64,000 nt of DNA from Eubacteriaceae bacterium. GTDB taxonomy: Bacteria; Bacillota; Clostridia; Lachnospirales; Lachnospiraceae. The notes under the pieces were generated by a model that saw nothing but the letters and a program-made list of their open reading frames with translations, had not been told where the DNA came from and ran no database searches. The position numbers and the translations under genes are program-made. Below, piece by piece: positions 57,505-64,000 of the stretch. The stretch lies in NCBI GenBank assembly GCA_910574895.1, contig CAJTDQ010000002.1, positions 186,001 through 250,000 of the forward strand, in the 5' to 3' direction. Numbering within the stretch: the first letter of the stretch is position 1; each line of letters opens with the position of its first letter.

Positions 57505-58380
57505 TTATTCATCTCTTAAAATAACACTGACACCCATACCTACTGCTTCCGGTCCGGTATGTGTACCCACCACAAATGATAACGGATCATAGTAAATATC
57601 TGCCACATCACTGAATCTTTCTTTTACCTGATGATACCACGCATCAGCATCTTCCTGTTTACTAAAAGAACCCGCTGCGCCGATACGTATTTTTTCGATA
57701 TCATGTTCCTCTAACATCTTATTGACAAAATCTTCAGAATAATCCAGCATTTTTGCAATACCTTTTTTCATACCACGTACTTTTTCCAAAGCATCAAACT
57801 TTCCACCTACGGTTGTCAGTACAGGTTTAATATTTAATACAGCACCTAGTGCAGCTGCCGCAGGCGTTACTCTACCGCCTTTTTTTAGATATTTCAAATC
57901 GTCGACTGTCAGGAAAATTACAGAATTGTAAGCATTTGCTTCCAATGCCTCTTTTATTTCTTTCGCTGACTTTTCATTGTCTGCCATCCATTTCGCATCC
58001 AAAACAGACTGACGCATTGTTACAGAAATACGATGGTCATCCACTACCTGGACTTTTCCGTCATAATCCTCTGCTAACTGTATCGCAGTATGACAGGAAT
58101 TACTAAGTCCACTTGAAAGCGGAACATAAACCACCTCATCATATCCTTCTTCTAAAAGTTTATCCCACATATCCATAACATCTCCGGGTGACGGCATAGA
58201 TGTTGTGATATCTTTATCTCCTGCTAACTGTGTATAAAACTCTTCCTGTGTTAAATTGGTTTCCTGATAAAACACTTCTCCGTCAATAATAATCGGTGTA
58301 TAAGTCAGATATATACCTAACTTTGCCGCCTCATCAGGCTTTATTCCTGCATTGCTGTCTGTCATTACTGCTACTTTCAT
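57505..58380 (-). CDS. DegV family fatty-acid-binding protein
   Basis: 291 aa. The start MKVAVMTDSNAGI has the DegV N-terminal pattern, followed by a central ligand region with TSMPSPGD, SSGLSNSCHT and the C-terminal VGTHTGPEAVG. The proteins bind fatty acids and serve FakB-like roles with a FakA kinase. GGAG is 7 nt upstream of the ATG. The next gene upstream encodes a second DegV protein, so the two may favour different fatty acids. Confidence 0.93.
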   Translation of the reverse strand: MKVAVMTDSNAGIKPDEAAKLGIYLTYTPIIIDGEVFYQETNLTQEEFYTQLAGDKDITTSMPSPGDVMDMWDKLLEEGYDEVVYVPLSSGLSNSCHTAIQLAEDYDGKVQVVDDHRISVTMRQSVLDAKWMADNEKSAKEIKEALEANAYNSVIFLTVDDLKYLKKGGRVTPAAAALGAVLNIKPVLTTVGGKFDALEKVRGMKKGIAKMLDYSEDFVNKMLEEHDIEKIRIGAAGSFSKQEDADAWYHQVKERFSDVADIYYDPLSFVVGTHTGPEAVGMGVSVILRDE

Positions 58381-58416
58381 AACACTCTCCAATCTCTTTA
58401 TTGTTCTTCAATATAG

Positions 58417-59319
58417 TTAGTCGATTCTTTCTTTCCCCCAGAAAAATAACGCCACTGTTCCGGGACCTGTATGACTTCCTATTGTTGTTCCAATATCATT
58501 TATTTCTATTTTTCCTTTTGTATTAGGGAACTTTTCTTCTATCAAAGAAGCAACTTTTTGTGCATCCTCTATGCAGGCTGAATGACTCATATATACTTTG
58601 TCTGCATAATCGAATCCATTATCAGCCAGTTCCTCCATCTTTGAAACCATTGCATGATAGACTTTTTTCTTTCCTTTTACTTTTATTCTTGGTATTAGTC
58701 TACCCTCATTATCTACATTTAACAACGGACATATACCTAAAATTCCTCCAACAACACCTGCTGTCTTAGAAACTCTTCCGCCTTTAATATAAAATGTCAA
58801 ATCTGTAGAGAAAAACCAATGATTCAATCTTCTTTTATTTGTTTCAATCCAATGAAACAACTCATCAATAGACTTTCCCTGATCTCTCAGGTCTGCCATT
58901 TTATCTGCCAGCAGTCCAAAACCTGATGAAGCTGCAAGTGAATCCACTACATACAACTTTCTTTCCGGAAACTCTTCCTCCAAATTTGCCTTTGCTACCA
59001 ATGCCGAATTAATTGTACCTGAAATCCCGGATGATAATGTTAAATGTATTACATCTTTTCCCTGTTCCAGATATTTTCTAAAATGCGCTTCATACTCTTC
59101 TGCATTGACCTGAGACGTCCGCGTCTCTGCTCCGTCAACCATTGCCTGATAAAAATCACTCATCGACATGGTTTCCCCCAAATCATCTATGTACTGTTTC
59201 CCATCTAATTCATAGTGAAAACATAAGTATTCTATATTTCTTTCTTTAAAATGATCTGCTGTTAAGTCTGCTGTTGAACAGCAGCTAATTACATATTCTC
59301 CCATACTTTTTCCTTTCAT
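58417..59319 (-). CDS. DegV family fatty-acid-binding protein
   Basis: About 300 aa. EYVISCCSTADLT at the start, TSQVNAEEYEAHF and TLSSGISGTINSA in the fatty-acid-binding region, and IGSHTGPGTVALFF at the end match DegV/FakB. Two starts are possible: the ATG here has GGGGGAG 5-6 nt upstream; another 5 codons in has AAAGG. It lies 36 bp before the other DegV gene and they probably form an operon. Confidence 0.92.
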   Translation of the reverse strand: MKGKSMGEYVISCCSTADLTADHFKERNIEYLCFHYELDGKQYIDDLGETMSMSDFYQAMVDGAETRTSQVNAEEYEAHFRKYLEQGKDVIHLTLSSGISGTINSALVAKANLEEEFPERKLYVVDSLAASSGFGLLADKMADLRDQGKSIDELFHWIETNKRRLNHWFFSTDLTFYIKGGRVSKTAGVVGGILGICPLLNVDNEGRLIPRIKVKGKKKVYHAMVSKMEELADNGFDYADKVYMSHSACIEDAQKVASLIEEKFPNTKGKIEINDIGTTIGSHTGPGTVALFFWGKERID

Positions 59320-59469
59320 TAAGTACTCCCCCAAAATTTTTCTTATTATATCATTATACTGATAATTGTGCAAATAAAACCACTATAATAAAAGATTCTT
59401 ATAACAAAATAAAAGACACCTCATATATGAAATGTCTTTTATCTTATTTCTTTATCCAAATAATACTTT

Positions 59470-59826
59470 CTATTCCTGACGCTGTATTGCATCATACCCT
59501 GTTTCGCCGGTTCTTATCTTCTGTGCACTGCGCACTTCATAGGTGAAAATTTTTCCATCGCCAAAATCTCCTGTGTATGCAGCCTTTCTTATTGCTTTTT
59601 CTGTCAGGTCTGCCCAATCTTCTGAGGAAACAACAACTTCAATTTTGACCTTCTGTTTCATTCTCTCTTCTAATTTCATACCTTTTGTCCAATTGTCACT
59701 GCCTCTCTGTGCACCATATCCCTCTACTCTCGAAACAGTTAATCCATTAACCTGTAAATCTTCGAGTGCTTCCATAACCGCTTCACATTTTTCTTCCCTT
59801 ACAATTGCCTCTACTTTAATAATCAT
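59470..59826 (-). CDS. PII signalling protein with altered T-loop
   Basis: 118 aa. The first half (IKVEAIVREEKCEAVMEAL) and the C-loop TGDFGDGKIFTYEV ... IRTGETG are standard PII. The T-loop differs: where GlnB has a tyrosine in ELYRGAEY, this protein has SDNWTKGMKLEER, so uridylylation at Tyr51 is not possible. No amtB or glnA is adjacent. The start follows TGGAGG; the open frame upstream is a leader containing a terminator hairpin. It may be an orphan PII controlling something nearby or sensing nucleotides. Confidence 0.9.
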   Translation of the reverse strand: MIIKVEAIVREEKCEAVMEALEDLQVNGLTVSRVEGYGAQRGSDNWTKGMKLEERMKQKVKIEVVVSSEDWADLTEKAIRKAAYTGDFGDGKIFTYEVRSAQKIRTGETGYDAIQRQE

Positions 59827-59860
59827 TATTATACCTCCATTTACTTTCCCGAAAAAAAAT

Positions 59861-59900
59861 AAGAACGTACGACAAATAACTGTCGAACGTCCTTGTTCTT
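59861..59900 (-). terminator. Terminator between the flavo-diiron gene and the PII gene
   Basis: AAGAACGTACGACA pairs with TGTCGAACG...TTGTTCTT (one or two mismatches) and is followed by T8 on the minus strand. It lies 34 bp before the PII ATG, so it can end the upstream transcript or attenuate PII expression. Confidence 0.8.
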
Positions 59901-59977
59901 CACAAAGTCTAGCACTTGTGTTTTCAAAAAGCAAGTACCTTTCTCTTATTCTTAATTATTTTAAGTTTTCTGTTAAT

Positions 59978-61135
59978 TTATTTAACTAAAACTTTTGCTA
60001 ACTCCTTCATCTGCTCTACGTTGTCCGGTTTCATAGTGGATTTAATAGTAATAACAGGCTCAATTATATCAATATTTTTCATACCTTCAAGCTGTGCTTT
60101 CATTACTCTGGCAGCTGTCGGTGCCCATGAACCATTTTCCATAATAGCCACTGTTCTCTTCTGATAATTTTTTGCTTTCAAATGATGTAGAAACTCTGCC
60201 ATTGGCGGAAATACTTCTGCATCATAAGAAGATGCTGCCAGTACCAGTCTGTCATACCTAAATGCGTCTTCTACAGACTCATGCATATCTTCACGGCACA
60301 AATCTGCAATTGCAACTTTCTCTGCGCCCGCTTCTTCTAAAATCTCTTTTAATTTCTCTGCTGCCTTTGCGGTATTTCCATGGATAGAAGCATGTGCAAT
60401 AAAAATTCCTTTATCTTCCGGCTCGTAACTGCTCCATGTATTATATTTATCAATGTAATATTCCAGATTTTCTGAAAGTACCGGTCCGTGTAGCGGACAG
60501 ATTATCTGGATATCCAAAGTTGCTGCTTTCTTTAAAAGCATCTGCACCTGCACACCATACTTTCCTACAATATTAAAATAATATCTTCTGGCTTCACATG
60601 CCCAGTCTTCGTCTGCATCCCTTGTCCCAAACTTTCCAAATGCATCTGCACTAAACAGCACCTTTTCTAAGCTCTCATATGTAACCATAACTTCCGGCCA
60701 ATGAACCATCGGTGCCATCATAAAAGTAAGAGTTCGGCTTCCCAACTCTAATGTATCACCCTCTGCCACAACTATCTTTTTATCTTCTATATCTATATCA
60801 AAGAACTGCCCCATCATGGAGAATGTCTTTGCATTTCCTACGATTTTCATTTCCGGAAACTTTTCAATTAATTTTAAAAGACTTCCCGAATGATCCGGTT
60901 CCATATGCTGAACAACCACATAATCAACACTTCTTTCATCCAATGCATCATTCAGGTTCTTCATCCATTCCTCTGTTACTGCACTGTCGACAGTGTCCAT
61001 TACTGCTACTTTATCATCAAGAATCACGTAAGAATTATATGCCATTCCTGCTTCGAGCATATACTGGCTTTCAAACAACGTTGCCTCATAGTCATTTACA
61101 CCCACGTTTATTATTGCATTAGTTACTTTTTCCAT
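59978..61135 (-). CDS. Flavo-diiron protein (FprA-type A-flavoprotein)
   Basis: 385 aa. The N-terminal metallo-beta-lactamase-like diiron domain shows HMEPDHSGSL near residue 80 and an APMVHWPEVM region near 145. A C-terminal flavodoxin domain follows (~250-385), with IAHASIHGNTAKAAE near 255 forming the FMN phosphate loop. Such proteins reduce O2 or NO to protect anaerobes. There is no rubredoxin domain. A terminator follows before the PII gene. Confidence 0.95.
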   Translation of the reverse strand: MEKVTNAIINVGVNDYEATLFESQYMLEAGMAYNSYVILDDKVAVMDTVDSAVTEEWMKNLNDALDERSVDYVVVQHMEPDHSGSLLKLIEKFPEMKIVGNAKTFSMMGQFFDIDIEDKKIVVAEGDTLELGSRTLTFMMAPMVHWPEVMVTYESLEKVLFSADAFGKFGTRDADEDWACEARRYYFNIVGKYGVQVQMLLKKAATLDIQIICPLHGPVLSENLEYYIDKYNTWSSYEPEDKGIFIAHASIHGNTAKAAEKLKEILEEAGAEKVAIADLCREDMHESVEDAFRYDRLVLAASSYDAEVFPPMAEFLHHLKAKNYQKRTVAIMENGSWAPTAARVMKAQLEGMKNIDIIEPVITIKSTMKPDNVEQMKELAKVLVK

Positions 61136-61271
61136 AATGTCTCCTTTTATCCTATCTTTTGCCTTTTACCGCAAATGTTTTGTCTCTTATTATGGTGCAT
61201 TATACCATAAGATACTTAAATATGGAAATATTATTGTATATATACTCCTGATTTCAAAGCAACTTACTTGT

Positions 61272-62150
61272 TTATTTATAATTTTTTATAATTTTACAAA
61301 AATCTATATCATTAATAAAGTTTATACCTGTTAAATAATCCTTCAAAGTGCTTTTATCGTTATTTTTTTCCAATAATAATGCTGCGAGTCCTGTACATAT
61401 CGCTGTTGAAAAAGATGTTCCATCACATCCAGCATAATGATTTCCTCCTATAGGTGCAACGATATTTTTACCAGGAAAATAAATAATCTTCTTATTTGAT
61501 ACTCCCTTTGGAGATAAAATGTTGTAATCTTTATCAACCGCACCAATACATATAACTTCGTCATATTGGGCTGGATATAAAACATTATTCTCCATATAGT
61601 TGCCACCCGAAGCAATAACTATAATATCCTTGTCTATTGCTTTATTGATAACACTTTTAAGCTCTTTAGATTCTTTTAAACATCCAACACTAATATTAAT
61701 TATATCTACATTTTTTTCAATTGCATAATTAAGTCCTTTTATTAAATGTTCTATTTGCACGATTCCATTTTCATCATCAGTAACATCTATAGATATTATT
61801 CTTGAGTCTTTAGCTATACCCATAGCCTGGTTTTCATCTTTTGCTTCACCTGCAATGATTCCACATATTGCTGTTCCATGTGCAACATCATTATTTTCAT
61901 TTGTATGAACGATTCTTTTCTCTTCTATAATAGCAGTATTTAATTCTGAAATAGTTGAATCTACACCCGTGTCGATTACTGCAATCTTAATACCCTTTCC
62001 TGAATAACTTAACCTATCATTCCAACCTATCTGAGAAAGCCAGCTTTGTCGACGATGTTTTTGTAATTTATTGGAACTATTATTTGTATAAAAACAAACA
62101 GCAGCTCCAACAACCATCAAACTAATTACCACTATTTTTAATTTTTTCAT
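61272..62150 (-). CDS. Membrane-anchored S8 (subtilisin-like) serine protease
   Basis: 292 aa. A hydrophobic N-terminal segment (~4-22) serves as anchor or signal. The catalytic triad is visible: Asp in VIDTGVD near residue 57, His in AHGTAICGIIAG near 92, Ser in GTSFSTAICTGLAALLL near 247, with the oxyanion Asn in ASGGNYMENN near 183. There is no long propeptide, so it is compact. It overlaps the preceding membrane protein gene by 29 nt. Its position downstream of a small peptide ORF and a GHKL kinase suggests it processes a secreted peptide. Confidence 0.93.
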   Translation of the reverse strand: MKKLKIVVISLMVVGAAVCFYTNNSSNKLQKHRRQSWLSQIGWNDRLSYSGKGIKIAVIDTGVDSTISELNTAIIEEKRIVHTNENNDVAHGTAICGIIAGEAKDENQAMGIAKDSRIISIDVTDDENGIVQIEHLIKGLNYAIEKNVDIINISVGCLKESKELKSVINKAIDKDIIVIASGGNYMENNVLYPAQYDEVICIGAVDKDYNILSPKGVSNKKIIYFPGKNIVAPIGGNHYAGCDGTSFSTAICTGLAALLLEKNNDKSTLKDYLTGINFINDIDFCKIIKNYK

Positions 62151-62994
62151 ATGTAGCTCCTATTAACGAAACCAATATTATCCAAACTAATACGAATACA
62201 AAACTGTAACCATTTCTTTCTTGCATTTTAAATATAACATCACTTTGCTTAAACGTAGGTTTATATGTAATACTTATTTCGTCATCATTAAATGAACACT
62301 GATAGTTTAATATAGGAGCATATACTTCTTTTCCTAAAGTATTTTCTTTTATAAACTGTTCACATTCTTTTTTAGTATCAAATGCAAAAAAGTTCATAGT
62401 ATCTCCCAATAAATCCCTTACGAATACAGCATTATCTGAATATTCGACAATCACATATGAATCAAACGGCTTATTGTGATGTAATTCTTTATATTTTTCA
62501 TAAAAAGCAACTTCATCAAATTCATATTTTTCGGGCAGACTACATTCTTTTACCGAAATAGTATACTGACCTATGTATATTATTAATATTCCAAACAAAC
62601 ATGTTGCTGTAATATATATGATTTGTCTAAGGTTAACTAATTTAAATAAAACTCTTAAACTAAAACAATATATAATTGTACATGCACAGAAAATAAAGAC
62701 ATTCGTTATTAAATTAGAATTTGTATTTATTGAATTTATACCAATATAAATTGCACAAAGGACACAATTAAAAACTATTCCTCTTTTAGTAAACGTTTTA
62801 TCTTCTTTGTCCTGATAATTCTTAACGAACATACATATAATTAAATTAACAAAAACCACCAAGTATTTTATAATTCCATTATCATAAAACACTATAGGAT
62901 TAGGTATCGGTGTAATCTTGCAACAAACAAGAAAAAAAAGCATTATATTTACGCACCAAACTATTTTATTTATTAACCTGTTAATATTCTTCAT
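62122..62994 (-). CDS. Multi-pass membrane protein of a putative signalling locus
   Basis: 290 aa. Four to five transmembrane helices in the first 130 residues (~10-28, 40-57, 70-90, 92-112, 115-135), an exposed loop (~140-255) and a last helix at ~262-282. The loop is rich in Asp, Glu, Lys and aromatic residues, suggesting ligand binding. It is not an AgrB-like cysteine protease: no His/Cys pair is obvious. An AGGAAAAGAAGG tract precedes the ATG. It overlaps the S8 protease gene, so the two are probably co-transcribed. Confidence 0.75.
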   Translation of the reverse strand: MKNINRLINKIVWCVNIMLFFLVCCKITPIPNPIVFYDNGIIKYLVVFVNLIICMFVKNYQDKEDKTFTKRGIVFNCVLCAIYIGINSINTNSNLITNVFIFCACTIIYCFSLRVLFKLVNLRQIIYITATCLFGILIIYIGQYTISVKECSLPEKYEFDEVAFYEKYKELHHNKPFDSYVIVEYSDNAVFVRDLLGDTMNFFAFDTKKECEQFIKENTLGKEVYAPILNYQCSFNDDEISITYKPTFKQSDVIFKMQERNGYSFVFVLVWIILVSLIGATYEKIKNSGN

Positions 62995-63125
62995 CCTTCT
63001 TTTCCTTTTTCTGTTCTTTTATCTTTATGTTTTTCATTTTATTTCCTTTATTTTTCATCCCCCTATAAAGTATATTTTATCTTTTCATTCTCAACCTAGT
63101 GAATACTCTGCAAAATCTCTTCTTA

Positions 63126-63182
63126 CTAACCGAATAATCTTTTTAAAATATCCCACACTGAACTTATGCCATAAAATTGCAT
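63126..63182 (-). CDS. Candidate 18-aa secreted peptide
   Basis: The ORF starts ATG and encodes MQFYGISSVWDILKRLFG, then TAG. AAAGGAGGG lies 8 nt upstream, one of the strongest ribosome sites in the window. The peptide is amphipathic with aromatic residues at both ends and two central basic residues. It has no Cys, so it is not an Agr-type cyclic lactone by the usual route. It sits between the kinase gene and the membrane protein-protease pair. Alternatives are a leader peptide controlling translation, or chance. Confidence 0.5.
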   Translation of the reverse strand: MQFYGISSVWDILKRLFG

Positions 63183-63259
63183 TATAGAAGCCCTCCTTTC
63201 TCAGTTTCCCCTTTGCACTATATAATATAAAATCATTGAGAATCGAAAGGCAATCCATT

Positions 63260-63290
63260 TGTTGAGAACGTCATTTTTTGTTGATAACGT
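63260..63290 (-). promoter_or_regulatory. Direct repeats resembling LytTR response-regulator boxes
   Basis: On the minus strand ACGTTATCAACA (63279-63290) and ACGTTCTCAACA (63260-63271) are repeated with a 19-bp step. LytTR regulators bind a pair of ~9-bp boxes such as ACGTTnnnn spaced about two helical turns. A TTGCCT with a TATA-rich region downstream could be the controlled promoter of the peptide ORF. The response regulator gene is not in the window. Confidence 0.55.
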
Positions 63291-63294
63291 TGTT

Positions 63295-63999
63295 CTATAA
63301 TTCAATTTTTAATGAAAAACATCCATTTTCATATTCTGTTGTAACTTTTCCGTTATATTTAAATACTACATATTTTATATTTTCTAACCCATATCCATGA
63401 TTAATTTTATCTTTTTTCGTTGTTTTAAAATTTTTTGTTTCTATTTCCATTGCGGAATTTGTAATTTCTAAAAATAAAGATTGTTTATAACTTCCAATAT
63501 CAATATTTAACTGCTTCACTCCTTTTACTTTTTCTAATGCCTCTCCTGCATTGTCCAATGCATTTCCTAAAACAATACATAAATCTGTATCTTCTATCTG
63601 CATATTCTGTGGGAATGTCCCTATGACATTTAACTCTACATTTCCCTGATTCTTTATCTCCTTAGTTTTTCCATTTATAATATAATCAGCAATTGTATTT
63701 CCTGTTTTAAAAACTCTTCCAACATCTTTTTTATTTGATAACTGACTAATATATTTTTTCGCTCTATTCCAATCTTTTTCGTAAATCAACATCAATAGCA
63801 CTTCATAGTGTTTATTTACATCATGTCGAAATGCCCGCATCTCCTCATCAAACTTTATTATTTCCATATAATAATCTTTTTGATATTTTATACACTGTTC
63901 ATTTAATTGATTAATATATTGTAGTTTCTCTTTTGAATCGGAAACATAAGCAAAAAGAATTAATACTACAAACAAAAACACAACTACAAAAACACCCAA
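63295..63999 (-). CDS. GHKL-type sensor histidine kinase (partial)
   Basis: The visible 234 residues start in a membrane segment (GVFVVVFLFVVLILFAYV) and run to the true C-terminus; the N-terminus lies beyond the window. The H-box reads FRHDVNKHYEVL near residue 57, the N-box LGNALDNAGEAL near 145, and the G-box YGLENIKYVV near 203, giving the HATPase_c_5 pattern of AgrC/ComD-like peptide sensors. Such kinases usually pair with LytTR response regulators, which fits the repeats just after its stop. The probable ligand is the peptide encoded downstream. Confidence 0.9.
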   Translation of the reverse strand: MGVFVVVFLFVVLILFAYVSDSKEKLQYINQLNEQCIKYQKDYYMEIIKFDEEMRAFRHDVNKHYEVLLMLIYEKDWNRAKKYISQLSNKKDVGRVFKTGNTIADYIINGKTKEIKNQGNVELNVIGTFPQNMQIEDTDLCIVLGNALDNAGEALEKVKGVKQLNIDIGSYKQSLFLEITNSAMEIETKNFKTTKKDKINHGYGLENIKYVVFKYNGKVTTEYENGCFSLKIEL

Positions 64000-64000
64000 A

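Noticed and set aside
62998-63075. 25-codon lysine-rich ORF overlapping the start of the membrane protein gene
   Set aside because: It has a poor ribosome site, low-complexity Lys/Glu content and overlaps the real start; probably spurious.

Overview
The window is chromosomal DNA from a low-GC Firmicute, most likely a gut-type Clostridia of the Lachnospiraceae. The case rests on very AT-rich intergenic DNA, strong AGGAGG-type ribosome sites, Big_2 and BspA-like leucine-rich surface proteins, a DinR-type SOS box and DegV pairs. No rRNA, tRNA or CRISPR array was found. Most genes lie on the minus strand.

Layout. 0-15.3 kb is accessory DNA: secreted proteins (DUF6273-like, SGNH-like hydrolase, BspA-like LRR, Big_2), an N-terminally shortened asparagine synthetase, a COG3044-type ATPase, a UvrD-like helicase, a tnpA-only IS200/IS605 element, three GNAT acetyltransferases and an Abi/HEPN-like fragment. 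15.5-18.4 kb is a graveyard: a DUF4238 gene followed by remnants of a pentapeptide-repeat gene, a voltage-gated ion channel and a helicase-PLD gene. 18.5-33.9 kb is the main attraction, a DNA phosphorothioation island. One minus-strand operon runs xre-dndC-dndD-dndE-dndA-dptF-dptG-dptH and ends with a translationally coupled 129-aa gene. A second PAPS-reductase-like PP-loop gene is divergent from xre. DndCDEA install sulfur in the DNA backbone; DptFGH restrict DNA lacking the mark. There is no dndB; an XRE regulator sits in its place. dptF is broken into two frames at an A7 run. The island ends just downstream of the guaA 3' end, a known class of integration site, although no integrase is present.

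34.9-63 kb is mostly core genome: guaA, an SOS-boxed uvrB-uvrA pair, an amidase, a PII-like protein plus cation/proton antiporter, and the envelope/division set ftsE-ftsX-M23-ctpA. It continues with a CdaR-type regulator, an MsmX/UgpC-type ATPase, a CvfB-like protein, an acyl-ACP thioesterase, an L,D-transpeptidase, a ComEC-like metallo-beta-lactamase-fold protein with Fn3 repeats, two DegV proteins, an atypical PII protein and a flavo-diiron protein.

61.3-64 kb holds a candidate peptide-signalling locus. A GHKL sensor kinase gene runs off the window edge. It is followed by direct repeats resembling LytTR boxes, an 18-codon ORF with a near-perfect ribosome site, a multi-pass membrane protein and a membrane-anchored subtilisin-like protease.
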